A stretch of DNA of 64,000 bases from Lota lota (lineage: Eukaryota > Chordata > Actinopteri > Gadiformes > Lotidae), in the NCBI GenBank assembly GCA_026745465.1, contig JACYXH010000109.1, positions 1,453,001-1,517,000 on the forward strand, in the 5' to 3' direction. The notes below the pieces were generated by a model. That model had not been told where the DNA came from. It did no database searches and saw only the letters and a program-made list of their open reading frames with translations. The position numbers were made by a program, and so were the translations under genes. Below, in pieces: positions 48,742-59,107 of this stretch. The stretch's first letter is position 1; each line of letters starts with the position of its first letter.

Positions 48742-49116
48742 ACACCAAGGCCTGCCCCGCCAAGGACTTCCAGTGCCGCAACGGCAAGTGCGTGGCACCC
48801 GTGTTTGTGTGCGATGGCGACGACGACTGTGGCGATGGAAGCGATGAGCAGAAGTGTTCATTGCCCGCCTGTGGGCCACATGAGTTCCGCTGCAATGACT
48901 CAGAATGCATCCCGGCTCTGTGGAGCTGCGATGGAGACAATGACTGCAAGGACAAGTCTGACGAGTCAATGGAGCGCTGCAGCAGCCGCACCGAGCCCCA
49001 GAAGCCCCACTGCCCAGCGGGGGAGTTCCAGTGCAGCAGTGGAGAGTGCATACACCTCAACTGGAAGTGCGACGGCGACGCAGACTGCAAGGATAAGTCT
49101 GACGAGGCCAGCTGCC
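48742..49116 (+). CDS. lrp8: lrp8-like exon: LDL-receptor class A modules 4, 5 and 6
   Basis: This 375-bp exon lies between CATCAG and GTAAGT, phase 1-1, and encodes three LA modules without an intron, as the equivalent exon of LDLR, VLDLR and LRP8 does. Module 4 has [21 protein letters not shown], module 5 [20 protein letters not shown] and CKDKSDES, and module 6 [36 protein letters not shown] and [10 protein letters not shown] are close to LRP8 and distinguish it from VLDLR. All 18 cysteines and the three acidic calcium cages are present. A linker of about ten residues ([10 protein letters not shown]) separates modules 5 and 6. Because the exon is symmetric it can be skipped without a frameshift; skipping of the matching exon is known for mammalian LRP8. 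Confidence 0.92.
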
Positions 49117-50644
49117 GTAAGTACCAGCTTGATGTCATACACAGCGATGCGAACAATTCTCTTACTGGCGAATATCGCATTGACGACCTACATTTTTGTG
49201 ACCTATGTTAATGGTCTACATCGGAAGAGTTGTGGAAGAGACGGTTGACATACGCTAAATAGAAAGTATATAAACAATGCATTGTTTAGAATTGTATAGC
49301 AACAATGTGTTATATGTTCTCAGCCCCTCCTTACTTTCACCGCATTTAAAGTGCAGCGTCAATTCCCCAACATGGGAAATATCAGATGAGGTGGCATTTG
49401 GCTAAGTAAGATTGTTATGTGTTTTTAATTTAAGATGGCCCTGTAGGTAGGGCTGGAAATCAAGCTCAACAGCTAGTAGTTTACATTTTAGAGTCTAATT
49501 TCAGGTACACACATAACTAAGAGTGAATTCAACCTTTTTTTAACTGCATTTTAAGGGAGTCTATTATATAAAAATCTGAAATGACTGTGCAAAGAAAATT
49601 TGTGCTGAGCATCCAGGACCTCTCCATATACAGAGCATAGAGACAGATACACAAAAAAGTAAGTGCAACAACAATGTGGAGCGATGACTGCTATGCATGC
49701 ATTGCTCTCTCTCTTGGTTCTGTCATACTGTTCCACAAACTGCAGCTAAATGCTAATAACTTGATGGCTTTATCGCTTGGCTAAGAATCGGCTGATGAAT
49801 GAAAGATAATTTAATGTAGGCGGTTAAGTTATGGCTATAAAGATTTGATAACTCTGTTGATTGGTCGTCCCAAGCTAGCCCAGCCTTCTGCTATGGATCT
49901 CAGACATGACCAAAGTGCCCGATCAACAGAGGAGAGGATACACAACTGTCATAGCAGGGCTGTTGTTTTTTTGTGTAATGTAATCAATGTGTAGGATATA
50001 TCCAAATGTATTTTTTTATATAAACTAAAGTAAGGCCTATCGATAATAAGGAATTCATACACTGTCCTTGTCAAGTGAGACCCGGTTATGTTCTTCATTT
50101 TGCTCTCACATTATTAACTTGGTGGGATGATGATTATTAGGATGAACCCGACGACAGGGCAGAGGTGCTATGCAGAATCACAGAAAAGGTGCAGAACAAA
50201 CGACTTGCATTAAAAAATTATTATGAATGAATTAAACATCTGTTTTTATTGCCCTTTGAAATGATTGGACATTCACAGTTTGTGAATTAAAAGAGGGACA
50301 AGATGTACTGCAGAACCTGCAATCTATCAACTTAACAAATCATGACCATAATCTTTAGAATTTCCTTCCACTGAAATCACGAATGCATCTTAAATGGATA
50401 CACCGAGATATCTATAAATTGCCGTTTGCCTGTCTTACCTAGATTCAGACAAGGTGTTTAATTCCAAATCATCATTGTGCTTCCATTTGCTTTCTGTTAG
50501 ATGCTTCAATTGACTTACATGGTTAGAGTAGCCTAGTTTGTTTAATGTGAAGGGAATACACTTTTAATTAATTTCAAAGATATCTAATGTGTTCTGAATT
50601 GTCGCTTATTCAAAAGGAGTGCCAGTAACAACACAACAAAATTG

Positions 50645-50833
50645 TAGTTTGTCTACAAACACACAGATAACTAAGCTATCTGTGATGCGCCGCTTGCGTG
50701 GTTATTTTATCAGCCGCTTCTGGCTGGGTAGTCTACGGAGAGGGTAACAGTGTCAGCGGCACATCACAGTTAGCCTAATAATAACAGCACTGAAAATAGT
50801 GTCAATATTTATGTGTATTTGCAGACAAACTAC
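50645..50833. mobile_element. Small inverted-repeat (MITE-like) element
   Basis: The 189-bp segment starts GTAGTTTGTCTACAAACACA and ends TGTATTTGCAGACAAACTAC (inverse complement with few differences). An inner inverted pair CTGTGATGCGCCGC / GCGGCACATCACAG lies about 55-65 bp in. No clear target duplication or transposase. Confidence 0.6.
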
Positions 50834-51209
50834 GATCTTGTTGGGTGTGAAGTGATGTAATATGTACATCTCTAGAACAGTTTCAAATATCCTCATATGC
50901 ACTTTGTTCTCCAACATCCTTATTGCACGAATGTGGCTCAATATGACACAAGGGAACATGTATATGGACAGAAACATGCACACAATGCACGTACAAATGC
51001 ACACGCACACATGCACACGTGTACATACACACAACGCACACACACAGACCCACACACACAATAAAGATTATAATCTCCCATATCAATACAAAGCATTTGT
51101 CTCAATAAGCTTGAGCCTGTCTGCAGATATGCTGAAACTAATGATGGGGCAGGGCAGGATTGAAGATGAATGTAGATGAAAAATCATAATTGGGAACCCC
51201 TCCTCTCTA

Positions 51210-51373
<164 letters not shown>

Positions 51374-51488
51374 CCTGCAGAAGGCAGATCAGCATTGTCT
51401 CGTTTCTTACATTGTATTCATCAGAATTTGCTCAGCACATTCTCTGATAGTGCAGGATTATGTTTTCATCAGCTTTAACTATACCTAC

Positions 51489-51491
<3 letters not shown>

Positions 51492-51534
<43 letters not shown>
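51492..51534. repeat. (GT)n microsatellite, 43 bp
   Basis: Pure GT run, inverted relative to the CA runs on both sides, so the transcript could pair locally. Confidence 0.97.
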
Positions 51535-51535
<1 letters not shown>

Positions 51536-51805
51536 TGTTCTTGGGAAAGCTATCCTAGAAACCATGGACATGCAGTCAAAGTTATGTGTGTATACATGTG
51601 ATTTGCCATGAGCGGCTAAATATTTTTTTATAGCCATATTTCCTGACACAGTATTCTGTATGGACCCAGTGTCCATTGATTATGTCCGCCGTCCTTTTGG
51701 TGGAGCAATTCCAAACATATACTAGATCAATTATTCAATAGCCAGTCACAAAGATAAATTACTTGTACACCTTATAAAAGCAATACACACACACATGCAC
51801 GCGAA

Positions 51806-51945
<140 letters not shown>

Positions 51946-52348
51946 ACCATGCACATACAAAGATGTTAACACAGATCAACTAGTAATCTTACAATTCCTG
52001 AAGAAATTGTACTTGCTCTGCCATTACATGCTTATGTGTGCGTTTATTCGTAGATGTGTTTGTTTATGTATGTGTACGTATGATTATGTATACGTATGTA
52101 TGAGTATGTATGTTTACGTATGTGTATGTATGTATGCATGTGTATGTATGTTTACGTATATGTACGTATGTATATGTTTGCATATGTATGTATGATTTGT
52201 ATGTGTACGTATATATAGGTATGTGTACGTATGTTTACGTATCTATGAATATGTATGTATGTATACGAATGTGTATGTGCGTATACAAATGTGTACGTAT
52301 GTTTACCTATGTGTACCTATGTATGAGTATGTATATCTATGTACGTAT

Positions 52349-52600
52349 TGTAACGGTTCTAGGTTGCGTAGTTGGACGTGCATTGTGCTAATGTTGTAAT
52401 CGGGTGCTCAGTAGGAGGGGCCGGACCTTGGGAGGTGAGATACGGGTAGGACAGAGAGCGGGAGTCGGTTGTTAGGGAGATAGAGAAGTTCATGTTTGCC
52501 ATTGTTATAGCGTGCGATAACGTGTGTTTGCCATCAATAAAAGGGAGTTAATCAAAACAACCAGTGTGGTGCTTGGACGAGTAGAAGCAGGGTTGCTACA
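52349..52600 (+). mobile_element. Solo LTR related to the gypsy element at 40837, GTAT duplication
   Basis: The 252-bp unit starts TGTAACGGTTCTAGG and ends GCAGGGTTGCTACA. It shares GAAGTTCATGTT, GCGATAA, AATAAA and GAGTTAATCAAAACAACC with the 218-bp LTR. GTAT flanks both sides (52345-52348, 52601-52604). It is longer and clearly diverged, so it is a different subfamily. Confidence 0.92.
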
Positions 52601-52653
52601 GTATGTTAACGTATGTGTACCCATGTTTACGTATGTCTACGTATGTATGAGTC

Positions 52654-52696
52654 TTAGGGTTGTGCGATATGACATATCCATATCGCACAGCCCTAA
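52654..52696. mobile_element. 43-bp hairpin made of two hAT-like ends
   Basis: TTAGGGTTGTGCGATATG and its inverse complement CATATCGCACAGCCCTAA flank a 7-base loop, with one mismatch. TAGGGCTGTGCGATATG is a transposon terminus widely seen in fish genomes, so this looks like a minimal end-to-end element. It sits in the tetranucleotide array. Confidence 0.7.
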
Positions 52697-53057
52697 TGAG
52701 TATGTTTAGCTATGTATATGTATGTTTATGTATGTGAGTATGTGTTCTTATGTAAGTATATGTATGTATGTATGAGTATATATGTATACATGTGTACGCA
52801 TTATCTATGTGTACGTATATATATGTATGTATGTGTACGTATGTTTATGTATGTGTGAGTATGTATAAGCATGTATACTTGTGTTCAACTATGTGTTCTT
52901 ATGTATACTTATGTATGTGTACTTATGTATACGTTTGTATGTGTACGTATGTCTAATTTGTATGTGTACATAAATATAGGTATGTGTATGTATGTTTACA
53001 CATGTATGAGTATGTATACGTATGTATGTTTACCTATGTATGAGTATGTGTACGTAT

Positions 53058-53628
53058 TGTGGCACCCCGACGGGACAGTCAGTAAATGTCAATGCAACGG
53101 CTGTGGTTTAAACCCATTCAGGGCATCTTTATTTAAACCACGGCAAAGGAACAAAGGGGGTGGGGATAAAAAGGTAACGTAGGTTCTTTCCGGACCAGGG
53201 TATCTTCTCTTGGGGGGAATCACTCCTTGGACAGCGCCTGGGGAAGGGGGAAACATACGGCAGCAGACGTGAGCAGATCGGCTGCCAACCCAGGGGAAAA
53301 GGGGGGTTAGCTGCAGCTAGCCTTCCTAGCTCTTCTTCTCATTTGGGAGTCCTTCATATCCAAACCGTCTTCATATAATACATGAGGTCCTTCTTACATC
53401 AAATGCTCGGCCAGAGGCCGCTTAGTGTCACCAGCTCCCACACCTCTCGCCACGGTAGCTACCAGCAGGCTTAAGTAGGCCAGGAGTTGGTTGTTACTCC
53501 CAGGACCGCAGCAGCTGCGAGTGATAATTTTGATTGTCAATCACCTTTCCCAATTGCACTCTACCTGCCCGCCTGCGCTGTCCCTCCTCAGCCCTTTGGG
53601 AGCGCTAAGGTTCTCCTGGTCTTCCACA
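53058..53628 (-). mobile_element. Solo LTR with GTAT target duplication
   Basis: The 571-bp unit starts TGTGGCACCCCGAC and ends CTGGTCTTCCACA. GTAT flanks both sides (53054-53057, 53629-53632). TTTATT at 53130-53135 gives the poly(A) signal on the minus strand. Sequence is unlike the other LTRs here. Confidence 0.88.
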
Positions 53629-54153
53629 GTATGTACATATCTTTATGTATGAGTATGTATACATACGTATGTTTAGCTATGTGTACGTTTGTATACGTAT
53701 GTATGTATGAGTGTGTACGTATGTTAAGCTATGTGTACGCATGTATATGTATGTATGTGTACTTATGTATATGTATGTATGTGTACTAACTTTACTCTTA
53801 ATTATATTATAAACAATATGTACTATTGCTTAGAAAATATATAGCACACGATTCCACTATAGTACCTATCATATTATATATTTTTTTTTTTCTGTTAATG
53901 TTTGTGCGAGTAGATAGCGACCAAAAAAGTTGCGGAGAGAGAATAACAATTAAAAGAAAAAGTATGCAATTGAACAGTACTTGCCCTGCTTGCAGCAGAG
54001 CAAGTAATTATAGACATTAGACTCTGTCTGCCACATTACACTACACACACACTCACTCATTCACAAGCCTACCTAATGCTGACCTTCAAAACCATTTCAT
54101 CATCTCACTCATGTCTTTAGGGATTCAATCCAGGGTATGTCATGACGGAAAAT

Positions 54154-54280
<127 letters not shown>

Positions 54281-54352
54281 CATTAGATGATCTTGTCAGA
54301 TAAAGTGAGCATGACAAACCTTTGGTGTGTGTGTGTGTGTGTTTTCTGACAG

Positions 54353-54475
54353 CTCTGCTGACGTGTCGGCCAGATGAGTTCCAGTGTGGAGATGGCTCCT
54401 GTGTCCACGGGAGCAAGCAGTGCAACAAAGCCCATGACTGTCCAGACTACAGCGACGAAGCTGGCTGTGTCAACA
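54353..54475 (+). CDS. lrp8: lrp8-like exon: LDL-receptor class A module 7
   Basis: This 123-bp exon follows CTGACAG and precedes GTAAGA, phase 1-1. It encodes [50 protein letters not shown] and CPD-SDEAGC match LA7 of LRP8. The six cysteines and acidic calcium ligands are intact. The position usually occupied by tryptophan before the fourth cysteine region is KQC, as in the family's seventh module, so ligand affinity may differ from LA3-LA6. Confidence 0.9.
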
Positions 54476-54671
54476 GTAAGAGGGGCAGGGGGGAAGAAAG
54501 GAAGGACTGAAGATAAGGGAAGGAGATGGAGGGATAAAGTCCATGGAGGGACAGTGGGAATGAAAGTCTAATTGAAGCATTGTAGATATTCTAATCCCTT
54601 CTTATATTACTCGCCTAGTGCTTTGCATCTGAATGAATGCACATTTTTGTTATTTTTATTTGCACCATCAG
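54476..54671 (+). other. Short intron between LA7 and LA8 (196 bp)
   Basis: GTAAGA to CATCAG. Contains only a purine-rich first half and a T-rich second half. Confidence 0.85.
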
Positions 54672-54794
54672 CCACAAAGTGTGAGCGCCCCAAGATGTTC
54701 CGCTGTATGAACAGTGAATGCATCGATAGCAGCAGGGTGTGTGACCATGTGAAGGACTGCAAGGACTGGTCTGATGAACCCATAAAGGAGTGTG
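54672..54794 (+). CDS. lrp8: lrp8-like exon: LDL-receptor class A module 8
   Basis: This 123-bp exon lies between CATCAG and GTAAGG, phase 1-1. It encodes [40 protein letters not shown] and C. The C.DWSDEP.KEC ending is typical of LA8 of VLDLR and of non-human LRP8; human LRP8 has only seven modules, so retention of LA8 is the ancestral state. The next expected exon encodes the first EGF-like module; I find none before 64000, so the following intron exceeds 9.2 kb. Confidence 0.88.
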
Positions 54795-54984
54795 GTAAGG
54801 GTCTCTCACTCTGTCTGCTGCTTTCTATTTTGCTTTACTGTCCCCAGATACTCTCTGTTCCTCTCTCTCTCTCACTCTGACTGACCTCTCACTCTATCTA
54901 TTACAGCTAACAATCGGTGAGGACAATATATGTACACATTGAATGGATTTGGACCGACATTCAGTGTTTGCCCCTCGCTCTCTT

Positions 54985-55031
54985 TCTCACTCACTCACTC
55001 ACTCACTCACTCACTCACTCACTCACTCACT
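54985..55031. repeat. (CTCA)n microsatellite
   Basis: About eleven CTCA units. Confidence 0.95.
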
Positions 55032-55442
55032 AACTCTCACACACATTGTTTGTAATGTGGTATGTTACTAATACAATTTACCAGAATACTGGCACTTTTA
55101 AAGTAAATGTCTTGCTTCTTCTTATGGCATTGCCTGTGCAACCTTTAAATAAGTCAATGTGGTAAACAGATAGACAGACCAAACCAGTCTCACACCAAAA
55201 TGTAGTATAACTACGTTAGTCCACAGCGGAAAATGTAGTAGGTTTACAATAACAACTCAAAAAATGTGAGATTGGCCTATTTTTTTCAATGGGCATGCAT
55301 GCACGTCACGTGACAGTCAGGTTTCTGTCTGCAAAAACAAAAAATATGGCTGACAAATCCTCAGTGGAAAATGCTATATTTTGATATAGATTCAGCATTA
55401 AAATGGGTTTTGATAACAGTTCTAGTTAGAAATGTGCCTTTT

Positions 55443-56027
55443 TGTTACGGTACGAGTACTGAGACCCAAACGCAGGACACCACACGACAGAGATGGGAAA
55501 TGGTTGAAGGGATTTTTTTGACAACAGGTAAGGGCGAGGCAGGTCGTGATCGGGCATGCAGAGGTTCGGCGACGGGCAGGCAGTAAACAGGCAGTCAGGG
55601 TGATGGCAGACGGGAGGTCGGGCAGGCGGAGGTTCATTCACGGGCAGACAGTCAGGATGATGGCAGGCGGGAAGTCAGGCAGGCGGAGGTTCGAAGACGG
55701 GAAGGCAATCAGGCGGTCGAGGGTCTGGAGACAGGGAAGGATCCGGGGAAACTGGGCAGGAGGAGAAGACAGGTTAGGAGCAGGCGAGGGACAGGTAACT
55801 GAGAGCAGACAACGCGGGAATGAGGTACTAACTTAGAGAGAGTAGACAACGAACTGGCGCCGGCTGCTAGGAGGGCAGGGAATAAATAGAGTGCGTTGAT
55901 TACTGATGAATGGCAGGAGTGAAGACCGGGGTGCACGTGGTTGTTAATTGGTAATAGGAGTGTACACAAAAACACGTGGAGGAATGGCAGCCGGCGCCAC
56001 TAGGTGGTGGCAGAAGGTGGCGTGACA
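55443..56027 (-). repeat. 3' LTR of the minus-strand chromovirus
   Basis: 585 bp; + strand starts TGTTACGGTACGAGTACTG and ends AGAAGGTGGCGTGACA. Internal GGCAGGCGG / AGTCAGG units are repeated, explaining the length difference from the 488-bp relative at 31048-31535. Confidence 0.9.
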
Positions 56028-56045
56028 GTACCCCTCCCCCTACGG
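56028..56045 (-). promoter_or_regulatory. Polypurine tract of the chromovirus
   Basis: On the minus strand GTAGGGGGAGGGGTAC directly precedes the LTR and would prime plus-strand synthesis. Confidence 0.8.
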
Positions 56046-56161
56046 ACGCCTCCAGGCGGACGCACAGGATGGGAGGGGTGCTGATGGTGGAAGTCCTTGA
56101 TGATGGCGGAGTCGAGAATGTGGCTCCGGGGAAACCAGGAACATTCTTCTGGGCCGTACCC
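56046..56161 (-). pseudogene. C-terminal part of the chromodomain, separated by an insertion
   Basis: The minus strand reads [16 protein letters not shown] and then a proline/glycine-rich tail, the second half of a pol C-terminal chromodomain. Its first half ends at 56658, on the other side of the LTR at 56162-56657. Confidence 0.75.
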
Positions 56162-56657
56162 TGTTGTTTAAATAAAAGGAAGGACAATGTTAAACTTGGA
56201 AACCCGGTTAAAGGAGCAAAGATGCAAGTCGAATTAATAATGCGGTATTGAGTTTTATTCCAATACTAATACAGTGTACAAAAATTTCAAATCCCGATAC
56301 TCGGTACTATCTCTACAGCGCGCTGTATTCTTTGTCGATGGGTCCACGTCTTATGGATGTGCACCCGCGAGAGAACACCGGAGAAGCACACACTGCTGTC
56401 TGCAACAGTTGGTTATATCTTCAGGGCATGGCCCTGCTGAGGAATGTTTCCCTCCCGTCGGCTGGGGGTATTCGTCGAGAGGGGGGATGTTTTAGTGTTC
56501 CATGGGCACTACTCCGTTGGGGGAGTGCAACAGTATATTGGCCACATACCACAGAATGTTTACATAAGGCTGCACTTTATAGGGTGTCGTTCCTTTCGGC
56601 AGAAGTGTCAGGTTACATTTCGGCAGACATATCAAGTTACGTGTTTTTTCTACAACA
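56162..56657 (-). mobile_element. Solo LTR nested inside the chromodomain, ACCC duplication
   Basis: The 496-bp unit starts TGTTGTTTAAAT and ends TTTTTTCTACAACA on the + strand, with ACCC on both sides (56158-56161 and 56658-56661). GTTTTATT at 56252-56259 suggests a minus-strand poly(A) signal. Chromodomain coding matches on both sides confirm the insertion point. Confidence 0.85.
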
Positions 56658-57201
56658 ACCCCTCCCAGTCGACCAGGTACTGGTAACCCCGGCCGCGACG
56701 ACGCACGTCCAGAAAATGACGCACCGTCCAGGCCGGGTGGTCGTTGATCATCCGGGGGGGGGGTGGAGCTGGGGCGGGAGGAAACAGCGGGCTGGAGGAG
56801 ACGGGCTTGACTTGGGAGACGTGGAAAGTGGGATGAACACGGATGGAGGCGGGGAGCTTGAGGCGGCCGGCACAGGGGTTAACGACGGATTCAATGAGGA
56901 AAGGACCGATGAAGCGGGGGGAACGTTTCTGGGAAACCCCTTTGAAAGGGAGGTCCTTGGCGCGGAGCCATACTTTCTGACCGGGGGTGTATTGGGGGGC
57001 CGGGAGGCGAGATGTTTGTTTGCCTGGCACTGAGAATGAGTCCAGGCTTGGAGGAGAGCTACCCGTGCGCGCTTCCAAGTGCGCTGGCACCTGCGCAGAT
57101 GGGACTGGACTGAGGGAACGGTGATCTCTGCTTCCAGGGAGGGGAACAGGGGCGGCTGGTAGCCGAGTGCACACATGAAGGGGTAAGGCCCTTGGAGGCA
57201 T
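56658..57201 (-). pseudogene. Integrase C-terminus and first half of chromodomain
   Basis: The frame contains [40 protein letters not shown] (the GPF/Y module), [18 protein letters not shown], then [24 protein letters not shown], the start of a chromodomain. Chromodomains direct integration to marked chromatin in chromoviruses. The ORF is cut by the solo LTR at 56657. Confidence 0.85.
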
Positions 57202-57923
57202 TCACCAGCAAGTTGTGCGCGTATTCGACCCAGGGAAGCTGGTTACTCCAGGTGTTCGGGTTGGCCTCCGTGATGCAGCGAAGTGCAGCCTCCATCTCCT
57301 TGTTAGCCCACTCGGACTGACCGTTAGACTGGGAATGGTATCCGGAGGAGAGGCTGACCGAGGTGCCCAGTGCAGCACAGAAAGAGCGCCAGACCTGGGA
57401 GGTGAACTGGGGGCCGCGGTCCGACACCACACCCACAGGGATACCATGTAGGCGGAACACGTGGGCGACCAGGAGATCCGCGGTCTCGCGGGAAGAGGGC
57501 AGTTTGAGAAGGGCCAGGAAGTGAGCAGACTTGGAAAAGCGGTTGACTATGGTGAGGATCGTGGTGTTTCCCCTCCGACGGGGAAAGACCGGTGACGAAG
57601 TCAAGAGCAATGTGAGACCAGGGCCGACTGGGGATGGGCAGGGGCCGGAGCAAGCCGGAACGGGGTAGAGTGGAGGTCTTGTTGTAGGCACAGGTCGGAC
57701 AGGCCGCGATGAGGGAGCGGACATCCGCATCCAAGGTTGACCACCAGAAACGCCGGTTGATGAAGTCCAGGGTGCGGGTGACCCCTGGGTGGCAGGTGAG
57801 TCTGGACGTGTGCGCCCAGGTGAGGACTCTCGAGCGCTCCGCTTCGGGAACGAACAACCGGTTCGGCGGTCCAGTGCCGGAGTCGGGCTGATGCTCCTGC
57901 GCCTGGCGGATGGCGGACTCCAC
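57059..57923 (-). pseudogene. Chromovirus integrase, frameshifted
   Basis: The first part (57923 to ~57590) has [20 protein letters not shown] and [14 protein letters not shown], the HHCC zinc domain, then [10 protein letters not shown] with the first catalytic D. A frame change near 57585 leads into [40 protein letters not shown] (second D) and [20 protein letters not shown] (E kept; the usual ER is EW). A further shift separates it from the C-terminal part after ASKGLTP. Confidence 0.85.
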
Positions 57924-57969
57924 CTCCCAGGTGAGCGCGGCGATCAGGCAGGAGGAGGGGAGGATGGGC

Positions 57970-58480
57970 TCAGGATCCGGGTTGGGGTCCTCCGAGGAGG
58001 TGGGACATAGCGTCTGGTTTGACGTTCTTAGACCCCATACGGAAGGTAAGGGTGAAATTGAAGCAGCCGAAGAATAGGGCCCATCTGGCTTGGCGGGAGT
58101 TCAACCTTTTCGCGGATGTAGGCGAGGTTGCGATGGTCAGTCCAGCCCGTGAATGGTTGTTCCGCGCCCTCCAGCCAGTGCCGCCACTCTTTGAGTGCCA
58201 ACTTGACAGCCAGTAGCTTGCGGTTTCCCACGTCGTAGTTTCTTTTGGGGGGGGGGGGGGGGTCAGGTGGGAAAAAAAAAGCACATGGGTGTAATTTGTG
58301 GTCAGTGGGGAGCGCTGTGAGAGGACGGCGCCAACGCCGGTGTCAGACGCGCAACCTCCACCACGGATTGGAGGGTGGGGTCTGGTTGGATGAGAATAGG
58401 TGCCAAAACTAAGCGCTTCTTGAGGACCAAGAAGGCAGCGTCTGCCTCAGGTTGGTTGAGGTCGAGGCAGAAACCGAGAC
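57970..58480 (-). pseudogene. Chromovirus RNase H
   Basis: The minus strand reads [20 protein letters not shown] at about 58450-58390 (start of RNase H), degenerates through a G-run near 58245-58262, and continues with [39 protein letters not shown] and [20 protein letters not shown]. The equivalents of K.L.A...L..WR..L, TDH.NL..I and ....N..ADALSR are recognisable. Several frame changes. Confidence 0.8.
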
Positions 58481-58488
58481 GGGAAAGG

Positions 58489-59064
58489 TTATATAGCCGA
58501 CTGCTGGGCAGGGGGGCTCCAGGGAGGAGGTCGATAGCGCAGTTGTATGGGCGGTGGGGGGGGGGGGGGCAACGACAGGGTGCCGGCTTTACTAAAGACC
58601 TCTCCTAGGTCGTGGTACACCACAGGAACGGAGGACAGGTCGGAAGGGGGAGATGGTGGGGACTCCGGAGTATGGGGAGGTTGAGCGGAACGTAAGCAAT
58701 GGGCGAGGCAGAATGGACTCCAGGAGGAGATCCGACCCTCCTTCCAGTTCACGTGCGGGCTATGGAGCTGTAACCAGGGGAAGGACAAGACTACTGGGGT
58801 GAGGGGACAGTCGATTACGTGAAGTGAAAGTGATTTGCGGTGGTTTCCAGAAACTACCAGGGAAAGTCGAACTGTGCGGCAATCAATCCGGACCAGTGTC
58901 TTCCCGTTTAGGGACTGGGCCACAATGGGGGGGTCCAAGAGGGTAGTCACAATCCCAAGCTGATCGACAAGCCCCCTATCTATAAATGATTCATCCACCC
59001 CCGAATCTAGGAGAACAGAAAGGGGAAGAGACTGGTCCTGCCACAAGAGGACGGAGTCCAGCAC
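58489..59064 (-). pseudogene. Chromovirus protease and linker, RT deleted
   Basis: The 191-residue frame has PLSVLLDSGVDESFIDRGLV, an aspartic protease with DSG, and VVSGNHRKSLSLHVIDCPLT then VVLSFPWLQLHSPHVNWKEG. It ends where family members begin RT; the entire RT palm, including its YxDD box, is absent, with RNase H sequence following within about 40 bases (junction about 58480-58500). Confidence 0.85.
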
Positions 59065-59107
59065 GGGAAGGGGGGCCGAGGGTTCGACTCGCCAGGATCT
59101 CTCGAGT

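Larger units (their letters stand above)
52030..53790. repeat. TATG/TACG tetranucleotide array, interrupted three times
   Basis: Imperfect TATG, TACG and TATGAG units cover about 0.9 kb once the insertions at 52349-52600, 52654-52696 and 53058-53628 are subtracted. The translated YVYVCM-type frames are repeat artefacts. Confidence 0.92.

Noticed and set aside
54907..54916. Ten-base mini-exon between ATTACAG and GTGAGG after LA8
   Set aside because: Ten bases would break the phase-1 frame of the receptor, and no family member has such an exon; chance splice-like motifs.
56248..57033. 261-residue + strand frame
   Set aside because: It overlaps the LTR and minus-strand integrase/chromodomain coding of the chromovirus and has no domain of its own.
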